DNA of 64,000 bases from Tremella fuciformis (Eukaryota; Basidiomycota; Tremellomycetes; Tremellales; Tremellaceae). Location: the NCBI GenBank assembly GCA_032768795.1, contig CP136500.1, positions 362,449 to 426,448 of the forward strand, given 5' to 3'. Shown here piece by piece: positions 1 to 10,800 of the stretch (position 1 is the stretch's first letter; every line of letters starts with the position of its first letter). A model generated the notes under the pieces. It was not told the origin of the DNA. It worked only from the letters and a program-made list of their open reading frames with translations, and searched no databases. A program made the translations under genes and the position numbers.

Positions 1-279
1 GGCCTCCATCTGCTTCCACTACGTCCGTCGTGACACTTGATTTGTCTTCACCTTCACTTGGGCCAACGCCTATCTCTGTGGGATCCTTTGAGCACTGTGA
101 CTGTTGACATCCACCCACTGTGGCCCCCAGGACTGTCGACCCTACTATGCTGTCCGACCATGCCACAAGTTCAGTGGTAGTGCCTCCTTTGCCTTCGGTG
201 CAACCCAAGCTGGCCACATTACAATTACCGCCGTCTAATTGTTGCCAGTCCTCAAGGCCGCCGAGTTTGAGTTGTGACA
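1..279 (+). repeat. Degenerate LTR remnants (GypC-like end, then GypE-like)
   Basis: Positions 37-279 resemble the 3' half of the GypE LTR at 32400-32600 plus 41613-41683: a shared 'tgtgggatcctt...' block, a 'gtccgaccatgccacaagttcagtgg'-like block and a terminal ...TTGTGACA at 272-279. The first 36 bases end in CGTCGTGACA, like the right end of the GypC LTR at 47261. There are many substitutions, so these are old copies. No gene is present. Confidence 0.5.
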
Positions 280-284
280 GCATG

Positions 285-530
285 AAACTCATTAGCACGG
301 TGCTAAGGACAGTTGACGGGCGTGAGCTTATATATATATATATATATATATATCCCCTGTATCCTCCTCTGCACCACCTTAAGCTGTCTCTCCTTGAAAC
401 ACCATTGACAAGGCTCAAGCTCTAGAGCCATTGAGACTACTTGAGGCTTGTCAAAGGTACTTGAACATCAATGATGATCTCACGTGTCTGACATGTGTGC
501 TGGGCAGTGGCAAGGGTTGTAGGTGTGCAT
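285..530 (-). repeat. Divergent reverse-oriented GypB-type LTR with TA microsatellite
   Basis: Read on the minus strand this matches the GypB LTR with many changes: the ACACGTG/CAGAC block, the run of TCGAG-like boxes, the 'ctctagagc' block, the gtgcagaggagg block and the AGCACCGTG start site. The LTR's TATATATA box has expanded here to about 25 bp of TA repeats (329-353). No coding content was found in it. Confidence 0.55.
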
Positions 531-1185
531 TGATTATCACAAGGTTGTGGCCATCATGACAACAATGATGCCGTCTATGTTCCATCACAATGAAGTCTAC
601 AGTGTTGTCTGTGTAGTTCTGTCAACCTGTTGCCCCCTCAGCACTTGCAATAAGTGATGAGGAACAACAGGAGGCGACATTCTACAAGGCCGTCAAGAGA
701 CGGCGTTATGAACGGAGTTTTATCGAGTTGAGCTTGTGGCACACTGTTGCCTTGTTCAAGCTTGGTAAATTCATCAAGGCTCATCAATCCCCGTCAATGC
801 TGCTCAGAGATGTGAGGGTATCCTCCCAATTCCAACGGTCTCATTGTCACAATAGCCCTCACCAACAAGAAAGAGCTTGTCAATGCTCCCCGCTCCGTCC
901 CGCCAACAGCTGCTAAGGTCTAGTACTTGTCGGCCCACCTCGTCTTGCCTTCCCTTGCCTTCCTTTGTCTTGTTTGTCTTGCCTAGCTTTACCACCCCTT
1001 GTCAACACTTGTTAAGACTCTACAAGTCCTTCAAGCCCTTGCCCACCGCCACTTCTCCTTGCCTTGCCAGCCTTGCCAGAGTGAAAGAGTCTCAGTCACC
1101 CAGTGACGGGGACTTGAACAGAGACAGAGAGGTATTGTGACACAAGAACACTATGCAATACATGATAATCCTTGTGGTGACACAG
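531..1185. repeat. Gene-free stretch with a degenerate dispersed repeat
   Basis: No credible gene is seen. Positions about 880-1050 carry a block (CCGCCAACAGCTGCTAAGG then TAGTACTTGT) that recurs at about 21460, at 31663-31710, and in reverse at 43380-43400. It is an old dispersed repeat in this subtelomere. The rest is unassigned. Confidence 0.4.
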
Positions 1186-1240
1186 TTATCCTAGAATTCT
1201 AGGATAACATCCGTCACATGTGTATTGCCATCAGGAGAGC

Positions 1241-1675
1241 TGTCACGATGCTGCGCTCTCCCGTTGGCAGAGGCCCTCTCGCACAATATCAGAGTCAAGA
1301 ATAAAGGATAAAGGGGTAGAAACGAGGATGTCGAGGTAGGATCCTCGTCGAGGTTGGATCCTCGTCGAGGTTACAAGGTCGTCGAGGTAACAAGGTCGTC
1401 GAGAATGCAGCGTGAGTGCGACTCAGCCACGCTGCGTGCCACGGAGAGAGTGAGATCGTCAAGGATGATCCATGAGACTCAATCAGAGAGTGCTGAAGAA
1501 CTACGACGGGCGCCCGGGGCATCCTATATGACTCTGCGCCTGCTTCCCGTCGTCGCGCGTTCATTCAACGTCTACTCCCTCGTCGAGGTTCTCCAGCCCG
1601 AGGTAGGTCACGTGTCGGCCACGTGAGAGGTGTCGGTCACATGTATAGGTCGTCGAGGGCGTGGCCGTCGTGACA
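1241..1675 (+). mobile_element. Solo LTR, family LTR-S (435 bp)
   Basis: Starts TGTCACGATGCTGCG and ends GGCCGTCGTGACA, the TG...CA ends of an LTR. It interrupts the array unit at ...ATCAGGAGAGC and is flanked by a 5-bp target duplication AGAGC (1236-1240 and 1676-1680), which proves the limits. No internal retrotransposon sequence follows, so this is a solo LTR left by LTR-LTR recombination. It is rich in TCGTCGAGG boxes. Other copies are at 16801, 32601 and 47741. Confidence 0.9.
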
Positions 1676-2468
1676 AGAGCGCTTTTCAGTTGCGTAGGCT
1701 TTGGCCAATGCATGAGATTACTAGTGTTGACACACTGGTCCAACAAAGCTGAGCTGAGAGAACAGGCAGGAATTTAGCCAATAGGTGAGAATCCTTGTGG
1801 TGACACAGTTATCCTAGAATTCTAGGATAACATCCGTCACATGTGTATTGCCATCAGGAGAGCGCTTTTCAGTCGCGTAGGCTTGCCTTGCCAGCCTTGC
1901 CAGAGTGAAAGAGTCTCAGTCACCCAGTGACGGGGACTTGAACAGAAACAGAGAGGTATTGTGACACAAGAACACTTTGCAATACATGATAATCCTTGTG
2001 GTGACACAGTTATCCTAGAATTCTAGGATAACATCCGTCACATGTGCATTGCCATCAGGACAGCGCTTTTCAGTCATGTAGGCTTTGGCCAATGCATGAG
2101 ATTACTAGTGTTGACACACTGGTCCAACAAAGCTGAGCTGAGAGAACAGGCAGGAATTTAGCCAATAGGTGAGAATCCTTGTGGTGACACAGTTATCCTA
2201 GAATTCTAGGATAACATCCGTCACATGTGTATTGCCGTCAGGAGAGCGCTTGTCAGTCATGTCGGCTTTGGCTAATGCATGAGATTACTAGTGTTGACAC
2301 ACTGGTCCTACAAATCCGAGAATACATGATAATCCTTGTGGTGACACAGTTATCCTAGAATTCTAGGATAACATCCGTCACATGTGTATTGCCATCAGGA
2401 GAGCGCTTTTCAGTCATGTAGGCTTTGGCCAATGCATGAGATTACTAGTATTGACACACTGGTCCAAC

Positions 2469-2872
2469 TGTCACGTCGGCCACGCCTCCATGATCACCAA
2501 CGCACGCCTACGATCTTCATCCCAGCCCAGCACGTCTGTCAGACACGTGACAATACCGTCGAGCCTCGAGTACCTTCAACGAGCCTCGAGTAGCCTCGAG
2601 GACTCTAGAGCTCGAGCCTCATCGATGGTGTTACAAGGAGAAAGCCTCAGGCGGTGCAGAGGAGGGCACGGGTGATATATATACAGGTCCTCAGCTGTAG
2701 ACCATCCTTAGCACCGTGGCATTGAGTCCCATGGATAGAAGATAACGGTGCAGCCTTGTTGTTGACGCACAAGAGGCTGTAGGACACACCTTCTTGTGGA
2801 GGACACAGACAGATTGACTGAGAGTACATGTGAGAGGGCCTATAAGTCGACGACCGGCCTGGCCCCGTGACA
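2469..2872 (+). mobile_element. Solo GypB LTR 1 (404 bp)
   Basis: TGTCACGTCGGCC...CCCCGTGACA, the same length as the GypB 5' LTR at 32720. The target duplication CCAAC lies at 2464-2468 and 2873-2877. It contains the TATATATA box and the AGCACCGTGG(C/T)AT start-site motif of the family. Confidence 0.9.
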
Positions 2873-3355
2873 CCAACAAAGCTGAGAGAACAGGCAGGAA
2901 TTCAGCCAATAGGTGAGAATCCTTGTGGTGACACAGTTATCCTAGAATTCTAGGATAACATCCGTCACATGTGTATTGCCATCAGGAGAGCGCTTTTCAG
3001 TCGCGTAGGCTTTGACCAATGCTTGTGATTACCAGTGTTGACACAGTGGTCCTACAAATCCGAGAATACATGATAATCCTTGTGGTGACACAGTTATCCT
3101 AGAATTCTAGGATAACATCCGTCACATGTGTATTGCCATCAGGACAGCGCTTTTCAGTCCAATGCATGAGATTACTAGTGTTGACACACTGGTCCTACAA
3201 ATCCGAGAATACATGATAATCCTTGTGGTGACACAGTTATCCTAGAATTCTAGGATAACATCCGTCACATGTGTATTGCCATCAGGAGAGCGCTTTTCAG
3301 TCATGTAGGCTTTGGCCAATGCATGAGATTACTAGTATTGACGCACTGGTCCAAC

Positions 3356-3759
3356 TGTCACGTCGGCCACGCCTCCATGATCACCAACGCACGCCTACGA
3401 TCTTCATCCCAGCCCAGCACGTCTGTCAGACACGTGACAATACCGTCGAGCCTCGAGTACCTTCAACGAGCCTCGAGTAGCCTCGAGGACTCTAGAGCTC
3501 GAGCCTCATCGATGGTGTTACAAGGAGAAAGCCTCAGGCGGTGCAGAGGAGGGCACGGGTGATATATATACAGGTCCTCAGCTGTAGACCATCCTTAGCA
3601 CCGTGGCATTGAGTCCCATGGATAGAAGATAACGGTGCAGCCTTGTTGTTGACGCACAAGAGGCTGTAGGACACACCTTCTTGTGGAGGACACAGACAGA
3701 TTGACTGAGAGTACATGTGAGAGGGCCTATAAGTCGACGACCGGCCTGGCCCCGTGACA
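3356..3759 (+). mobile_element. Solo GypB LTR 2 (404 bp)
   Basis: Nearly identical to the copy at 2469 and with the same flanking duplication CCAAC (3351-3355 and 3760-3764). The shared insertion site shows that the 887-bp unit was duplicated after the LTR had inserted, so this is not a second insertion. Confidence 0.88.
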
Positions 3760-4439
3760 CCAACAAAGCTGAGAGAACAGGCAGGAATTCAGCCAATAGG
3801 TGAGAATCCTTGTGGTGACACAGTTATCCTAGAATTCTAGGATAACATCCGTCACATGTGTATTGCCATCAGGAGAGCGCTTTTCAGTCACGTAGGCTTT
3901 GACCAATGCTTGTGATTACCAGTGTTGACACAGTGGTCCTACAAATCCGAGAATACATGATAATCCTTGTGGTGACACAGTTATCCTAGAATTCTAGGAT
4001 AACATCCGTCACATGTGTATTGCCATCAGGAGAGCGCTTTTCAGTCATGTAGGCTTTGGCCAATGCATGAGATTACTAGTGTTGACACACTGGTCCAACA
4101 AAGCTGAGCTGAGAGAACAGGCAGGAATTTAGCCAATAGGTGAGAATCCTTGTGGTGACACAGTTATCCTAGAATTCTAGGATAACATCCGTCACATGTG
4201 TATTGCCGTCAGGAGAGCGCTTGTCAGTCATGTCGGCTTTGGCTAATGCATGAGATTACTAGTGTTGACACACTGGTCCTACAAATCCGAGAATACATGA
4301 TAATCCTTGTGGTGACACAGTTATCCTAGAATTCTAGGATAACATCCGTCACATGTGTATTGCCATCAGGAGAGCGCTTTTCAGTCATGTAGGCTTTGGC
4401 CAATGCATGAGATTACTAGTATTGACACACTGGTCCAAC

Positions 4440-4482
4440 TGTCACGTCGGCCACGCCTCCATGATCACCAACGCACGCCTAC
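4440..4482 (+). repeat. GypB LTR fragment broken by the copia element
   Basis: The first 43 bp of a third GypB solo LTR at the equivalent array position (after ...GGTCCAAC). It stops where the copia LTR begins at 4483. Its remaining ~360 bp are missing from the far side of the copia copy, so the locus was later rearranged. Confidence 0.8.
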
Positions 4483-4752
4483 CAACGGAAATAGGTGGTA
4501 CGCTCACATGAGCTTGACTCATCCTCGAGTAGACTCGTCGAGACACACATCCTCGACGAGGTTGTCCCTCGTCGAGGATGAACCTCGACGAGGCAGGAAA
4601 GCTGCCACCAACAATAACTCCACTTATAACGCCGACACCCTCGACGACCTTATAGAATGTCGCCGCCTGTTGCCCTCCTCATCACTCATAGCAAGTGCTG
4701 AGCGGGCAACAGGTGACCGGAATCCCATTGCCTCAGAGCTAAGATTCCGTCG
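4483..4752 (+). mobile_element. Copia-1 5' LTR with unusual ends (CAAC...GTCG)
   Basis: A 270-bp copy of a sequence also present at 43971-44224 and, as a solo LTR with a CCTCC target duplication, at 42287-42559. Comparison of the three fixes the ends as CAACGG...CCGTCG instead of TG...CA. It is followed at once by TGGTAACGTCTC, a plausible tRNA primer-binding site because TGG pairs with the CCA end. Here it sits inside a GypB LTR fragment. Confidence 0.75.
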
Positions 4753-4849
4753 TGGTAACGTCTCATTCGACAAGTCGCGGTAGATAGAACGCGTCAACAA
4801 ACTCGTCGACCTTGCCTACGCACCGCCAGCCTCGAAGTGGTCCTCCGTC

Positions 4850-5322
4850 ATGCCATCTCTGCAGACGGTGAAAGAAGAGCGTAAGCTCAACGGGCGCGAC
4901 AACTACGCCCAGTGGGTGCGCGAGATTCGAGTCGTCCTGGGATCCGCCGGCCTTGTCCCACACATCACCAAAGACGCGTCAGCGATTCGGGCACTCGTCG
5001 AGGCTCGATATCCAGTGTCAAGTCCGGCCACAGCAGCCGAGACATCAAAGAGAGCAGTTGCTCTATACGAGCATGAGAAGGAGCAGTCCACCGCCCTCTC
5101 CACTCTATACGGCAGTCTGACAGAGACTGTCCAAAATAAGCTTCCCTCGAGCCTGATCGACTTCGAGAATCCTCAACCGAAGGGGCTTTACGATCACCTG
5201 ATCACCACATACGGGGCCGACAACGGATCTCGCCTAGCCGAACTATGGTCATCAATCTTCGGCGAGACCATCCCAGAGAATGAGGACCCCGAACCTCATC
5301 TCACAGCTATCCGGTCGCAACT
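4850..5322 (+). pseudogene. Copia-1 gag, N-terminal part
   Basis: Begins MPSLQTVKEERKLNGRDNYA and matches the intact start of Copia-2 at 44322 almost residue for residue. It is the N-terminal part of a copia Gag (UBN2-like capsid region with the 'LNGRDNYAQWVREIR' type start). The frame is cut after ...RSQL by the 5' edge of the GypA insertion at 5323. The inserted block including the duplicated CAACT is 8910 bp, a multiple of three, so the two halves remain in one phase. Confidence 0.85.
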
Positions 5323-6094
5323 TGTCAGACCTGTACCCGGTGACCTGTACTAGATCCAACTAAAGCTCACCTAAATCAATCTATCGGTTCAAGCTGCTAA
5401 CTATTAACGACTATTCGTAACAGATAGTAACGAACAAGAGTAGAGTGGAACCAAGCTGGGTGAGGAGCGATCAAGACTCACTTCACTTATCTATCTCTCG
5501 TCACTGGTACGGTCGATTCTCTAAGTAGACGTTCTATCTAGAGGACTAGTTAACTAGATCGCTGAGGAACTTCCTCTGCGATCTTCCTTCTTAAGTATCT
5601 GCTGACTCTCGCCCGCTCTCACTCTGATCCTTCTAGCATCGTCCTTCGTGGATCGTTCCATCGTTCTCCTAGTCGCTTCTACTCGTTCCCAATACTCTCT
5701 AGTATTCTCTCGTCGTCTCTCTTCTCTTCTATCGTCTTCTCTCCGCGCTGGCTTGCATCTAATCTCCTTGTGTGCCCGTCGTCGTCCTTATCGTCCTCGG
5801 TCTCCGCCCCGTGGCCCTGACTGTGAGATAACTCTATCCTCCGTTATCGTGGACCTGACTCTTGTCCTTGCGTGCGTTCCTATCTCAACTCGGCCGATGG
5901 AAGACTGAGACGTATCCTTCTATCGTTCTCCAGGTTGTTCCAGCGCTTTCAAGAGCAAGTCGTAGTTATTCGTGACTAATAGTGACGGTTCTATCGTACT
6001 CACGTTCTTCGGTTCGTAGGATCCTTTGGATGTTTCCGTCGGAAGTTGCCTCGTGGTAGTCTCGTGGTCAGGATGCCGTGTCGGTTTCCTGACA
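5323..6094 (-). mobile_element. GypA 3' LTR (772 bp)
   Basis: TGTCAGACCTGTACC...TTTCCTGACA, with the plus-strand left edge next to the duplicated CAACT. It is the same length as the right LTR. On the element's strand it follows a purine tract. It could also act as promoter for the antisense gene starting 310 bp away, which is inference. Confidence 0.93.
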
Positions 6095-6108
6095 CTCCTC
6101 CCTCCTTT
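6095..6108 (-). promoter_or_regulatory. GypA polypurine tract
   Basis: On the minus strand this reads AAAGGAGGGAGGAG and directly abuts the 3' LTR. That is the expected place and composition for priming plus-strand DNA synthesis. Confidence 0.75.
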
Positions 6109-6403
6109 ACATCATGAGTCCCTTCATGATAAGATTAGTCGCGACTGATTTTTATTTGTTCTTGATACCGCCTATCGGTTGTCGCTTATCGTCCCGTTGC
6201 CTAGCAACGACTTTCTACATGTCGAGCATCTGCGAGTTGTCACCCTAGTTGCCTAGCAACCGCTCGCTCTTGCGACTGCCTCATACTCGTTTTACTCGTA
6301 ACGCCGTTTTGCCGATAGACGCCCGCAGGATACATAAGGGCGTGACTGCGCCCTCTCGTTGTTCGTTCGTACATCTACTTTTCTTGACCTTTGGCGTACC
6401 CCT

Positions 6404-7763
6404 ATGGCCCGCTCTCGCGCATCCGCCCAACGACGTGTGAGTACTCGATCATGTTCGTGGCTATTACTGACCAAGAGCATAAGGGACGCTTCACGCGCAA
6501 GTCCACCTCGCCCGCTATGACGCCCCTGCCTGAGTTGGACGAGTTGGCTCCGTCAAACGAAACCCGACAAGATCTCACCCAGATGGATGCGGACCCGAGT
6601 GAGTTACTACTACTCGCTCGTATTTGTCACTAATAGCAGATGAGACACCTGCCCTCCCCACTCTCTCGGATGGAGAAGGCGTCACCCAGCCTCTCGCCCC
6701 CGCCGACACCGTCTCAGCTCCCGCTGCTCTCGAACGTGCCCCCACTGCCCCTCTGAACACCGCCCAAGACAAGACTTCGTCGCCTGCCCCGGAGGCTGAC
6801 AACAAATCCGAAGGTGTGTTTGTTTTCTTGTATTCGTGTGTATTCGTTCCTAATAGTTTCCAGATGGATCCGAGACTACTGATCCCGAGGGTAACGTCGA
6901 TGAAGACCCTAGTAAGTCGTTCCTATTCGATTTTATCCGCAACTAATAGCAGCCTTCCTTCTTTCCTCCGATCCCCCCGCCATCGAAGACGAGCTGGACT
7001 CGTCGGAGACAGAGTCCGAACCCCCTCGCAAGAAGGGTTCCAAGGGGAAAGGGAAACAACGCGCCATTGTCGATACTCCTATTCGCGAGCTCGACGAGAC
7101 CAAGCCCATTCCGTCCACTCCGGAATCAGTTGATCCCGACGAGATCCTGGCCATTGTGAGTAGTTTCTATTCGTTACGAATAGTAACTAATTGTAGGACT
7201 ATGCCACGTTCATGTCAGCCGCCCACGCGAGTCAGACCCCGTCTAAGTTTGTTCCGAAGGCAAGTGATCTCGTACTGTTTGGGGTTAATAGTAACGAATA
7301 GTCCCACACTGTCGATGTCCCCCCGCCCTACAAACGGCCGTCCGAACTTAAGGCCGGTGAGGCGCCGCCCAAGCGTGCTGCTCGCGGCACGCGCCCACTT
7401 TCAAATGAGAAGTTCGCCGAACAGCAAAAATATCCGGTCTCGGTTCCACCGTGCCGAGGCTGTCTCAAGGCCAAGCTTGTTTGTCGAGTCAAGCCAGGCT
7501 CAATTCGCTGTGCTGTGTGCACTTCGGCATGTTCTTTCTCAGACCCCGCGCCTTATCTTCAGGTTTTACGAGAGCATTTCCTTTCCCTCAAGGAAGGTCT
7601 GAAGGGACTCGAACGCGCTCGATTGAATTCGTCTACCTCCGGGACAGTCACTATCCCTGCGGGCACTTTTGCGGACATACATTCGCGCATTTCCCAGATA
7701 GGTGAAGCCGAGGCAGCTGTTCGTACTTTGGAGTCGCTGAAGAGGAAGAATAGGGAAATGTAG
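6404..7763 (+). CDS. GypA antisense gene: six-cysteine zinc-cluster protein, 7 exons
   Basis: A gene inside GypA on the strand opposite to gag-pol. My model has exons 6404-6436, 6478-6598, 6640-6813, 6864-6911, 6953-7155, 7197-7259 and 7302-7763. The exon total is 1104 nt (367 aa) with a continuous frame and stop TAG. Five of the six introns are 41-42 nt and one is 50 nt; most end in an ACTAATAG-like branch/acceptor, and the last is GC-AG. The N-terminal half is acidic, Pro/Ser-rich and disordered, with a basic stretch (PPRKKGSKGKGKQR). Near the C terminus is C-x2-C-x6-C-x8-C-x2-C-x3-C (CRGCLKAKLVC...CAVCTSAC), like a fungal Zn2Cys6 cluster but with a short last spacer, followed by a helical tail. 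The 3' end converges on pol with a 67-bp gap. Equivalent genes lie in GypB and GypC. DNA or RNA binding, or transcriptional control, is inferred only. Confidence 0.8.
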
Positions 7764-7830
7764 CATATAGTCATCTATCGTTGTACCTATGAAGTCCTCA
7801 ATCGCACTGGGTGCTATTTGGGACTAATAG

Positions 7831-10800
7831 TTACTGACGACTTCTTAGATTATGCCTGTGCCCGGTCTCTTGCCTGACTGACTCTTGAGTTCGTTGTCGT
7901 TTGTTAGGTCGTATAGGCTCTTCTTTGTCGCTATTTGTCTTTATTCGTTTTGAATAGCTCCTATCTTTCTTGATTCCTCCGAATGTGTGACCAATGGGCT
8001 TGTCGGGGTGTCGCTCGTGGAATGTTCTTACAACCTCTGCCGCGTTTCTGACGTTCACCTCCGGCTCCCAGCCCACTTCATCGTCCCCGTAGCCTCTCCA
8101 CTCCACTAGGTACTCGACTTTCCCATTCCTTGTTCTTCTTGAGTCCAGAATCCTCTCGACTTCAAATTCAGCATCAGGCTCCACTATAGTTGGTAGTCCT
8201 TGTGGTTGCCCTTTTGGTCGTATTCGTTTGTCTTCGACGCTAATAACGTCCACAGGATGCAGTCTGGACACATGAAAAACATTGTGGATCTTGAGCGTCG
8301 CTGGTAACTTCAATTTCTTCGCGTGTGTTCCTATTGATTCTTCCACCTGGAAGGGTCCATCTCGCCTGTAGTCGAGTTTCTTGCTGGGTCGTTTCGTGTT
8401 AAGGCCCTCGAGGTCCAACATGACATAGTCTCCGTCCTTGATTTCGACCTGCGGCTGGTGCTTCCTGTTGTAGTACTTCTCCATTTCCTTTCCTGCTCGT
8501 ACATAGTTCTCCCTGCAGATTGAGTGAACTTCGTTCATTGAGTTCGCACGTTGTCTTGCTTGCTGATTGTCGACTTTATTCGGTTCTAATATTTCCTGAA
8601 CCCATCTAGGATGAAATCCGTGTAGCGCATAGAACGGGGTCATTCCTATCGTATCGTGATGGGCGTTGTTGATGGCGAACTGGGCGAATGCCAACAACGG
8701 TGCCCAGTTGTCCTGGTCGAAGTTGGTGAAGATCCTCATGAATCCCTCTACTTTCTGGTTATGTCGCTCGGTTTGACCATCAGTCTGCGGCCTTCTTGCC
8801 GTACTGAGTGCCAATCGAATGTCGAATTGCTCCGTTAGACTCCTCCAGAAGTCTGATACAAATTTACTTCCCCTGTCAGATACAATCGTGCTCGGCAGTC
8901 CGTATCTGGAGAATACCGTATCGAATAGTAACGAACACATTTCGGGTGCGTTCAACTTTGTTACCGTGGGTATGAGCACTGTGTACTTTGTCAAGCGGTC
9001 GACCACTACTAGTATTGAATTGAAGTTGTTTGAGACTGGCAGCTCTTCGATGAAGTCCATCGTGATGTCCTCGAACGGTAGGCGTGGAACTTCCAAGGTT
9101 CGTAGCTGACCTCTTGGTCTCTGGTTGAAAGGCTTGGTGCGCAGACAGGCTGTGCAGCTCGACACGTACTTGGTGACGTGCGCAGTGAGCCCAGGCCAGT
9201 AATAGTCCCGTTGAACCGCCTTCATAGTCCTTTTAACTCCTGGATGTCCTGCCAACGGAGTGTCGTGTCTTGAGTTTATGATCTTGAACCTCAAATCATC
9301 GTAGTCTGGGATATAGATTTTGCCGTCGATGCGGATGAATCCTTGTTGGTCTATTTCGACTCTAGTATCGCTTGATAGTCGCAATTCGTTCCTAATATCT
9401 TCGAGCGGTTTCTGTGCGGCAATCCCTTCGATGACTTGCCTGCACTGCTCGTCCTTCATATACCCTTCCCTTACTCTGCTTCCATCGATGATCCAATCAT
9501 ACGTGTTCGGGTCTGCTGTACTGGGTGATTCGGTCGTTGTAACCCCATACATTTCAAGGGGTTCCTGGTCTTCGACGATTGAAGCTGTCTTCTTTGACTC
9601 TTCTAAGTTCGTCACTATTTGGTCCAATTCGTTCTCAGCATCGATTGTCTCGATCACCTGTCGAACCTTCGAGTCCGTTTGGTAACTGTCACCGCCTCTT
9701 GTCCCTGCCAGGTCAGGTCGTCTCGACAGGGCGTCTGGTACCACGTTGCCCTTACCTGGGGTGTACACTATTCGTAGATCGAAGCGAGCCAGGATCTCTG
9801 CCCATCTGGCCTCCCTGTTTGATACCTGCTTCGGCATGGTATACCCTATCAAGGGCTGATGGTCGGTAACAAAGATTATTGGCCATTTGCTGCCCTCGAA
9901 ATATGCTCGATGATGTTGTAAGCAATAAATAATTGCGAATAGTTCTTTCTCGGTGACAGTCCAGTTCTCCTCATTCGGTTTGAGCCTTGCTGAACCATAA
10001 TGGATTGCCGTTCGCTTCATGGTGTTGCGATCCACATGGTAGATCACATACCCAATGGCGAAGTCCGAGGCATCCGTGTGTACCTCTATCGGGAGCTCTG
10101 GATCGAAGTGCCCGAGAATAGGCGGTGATGATAGGGCACCTTTCAGCGACTGAAATGCCTTGTCAGCCTCTTCGTTCCAAATAAACCTTGCTTTCTTCGA
10201 CATCAACTTGTTGAGAGGTCTCGCAATTCCCGAGAAGTTGGGTACAAATCTTCGGTAGTAACTGAAAAGACCCACCGCAGATCGTAGTTCCTTCTGTGTA
10301 GTCGGGATAGGGAAGTTCCTAATAGTTTCTGTTAGTCCTTCGTCGGTTGCTATCCCCTCCGCAGACACCCTGTGTCCTAAGAATGTAATGCTGTCTTTCT
10401 CGAACTCGCATTTTGCTGCTTTTAGTCGAAGCTCCCATTGTCGTAGTATATCGAAGACTGTCTTGGTAAGAGCTCGAAGTTCTTCAACCGTTTTCGCGTA
10501 AATGAGAATGTCGTCGATATATACGTAGACACCTTTCCCTATTAGTTCCGAAAATATATCGTTCATAAAATGTTGGAACGTTGCGGGAGCCCCTTTTAGG
10601 CCATCCCTCATCACAGTGGACTCGAACATACCAAAGATAGTCCTGAACGCTGTCAGGTGTTCGTGTCCTTCAGCCATCCGCACCAGCTGATAGGCCCCTG
10701 CCAAATCCAGCTTCGTGTAGAACCGTGCGTCACGTAGATCTGCCAAGATCTGCGAGATTAATGGTAACGGATAGGCGCTATTTACTGTGGCTTCATTTAG

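Larger units (their letters stand above)
1186..4342. repeat. Palindrome-bearing repeat array, copy 1 (12 palindromes)
   Basis: An irregular array of roughly 140-200 bp units. Each has 'ccttgtggtgacacag', then a perfect 22-bp palindrome (TTATCCTAGAA followed by its reverse complement, with an EcoRI site at the centre), then 'catccgtcacatgtg' and 'ttgacacactggtcc'. Palindromes start at 1186, 1809, 2010, 2193, 2350, 2937, 3094, 3237, 3824, 3981, 4164 and 4321, all with an intact core. The flanks GTGACACAG and CATCCGTCAC add imperfect inverted symmetry. Short ORFs in it (for example 2382-2675 and 3269-3562) are duplicates of repeat sequence and not genes. A larger 887-bp period (2382 to 3269) also carries a solo LTR in each unit. 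Confidence 0.85.

Noticed and set aside
2382..2675. 97-codon frames repeated at 2382, 3269, 17942 and 18829 (MCIAIRRALFSHVG...)
   Set aside because: They are translations of the palindrome unit plus a GypB LTR and are identical because the DNA is duplicated. No codon-level constraint or domain is seen.
5648..5908. 86-codon frame present at 5648 and 13781
   Set aside because: It lies wholly in the two GypA LTRs and is duplicated with them. Not a gene.
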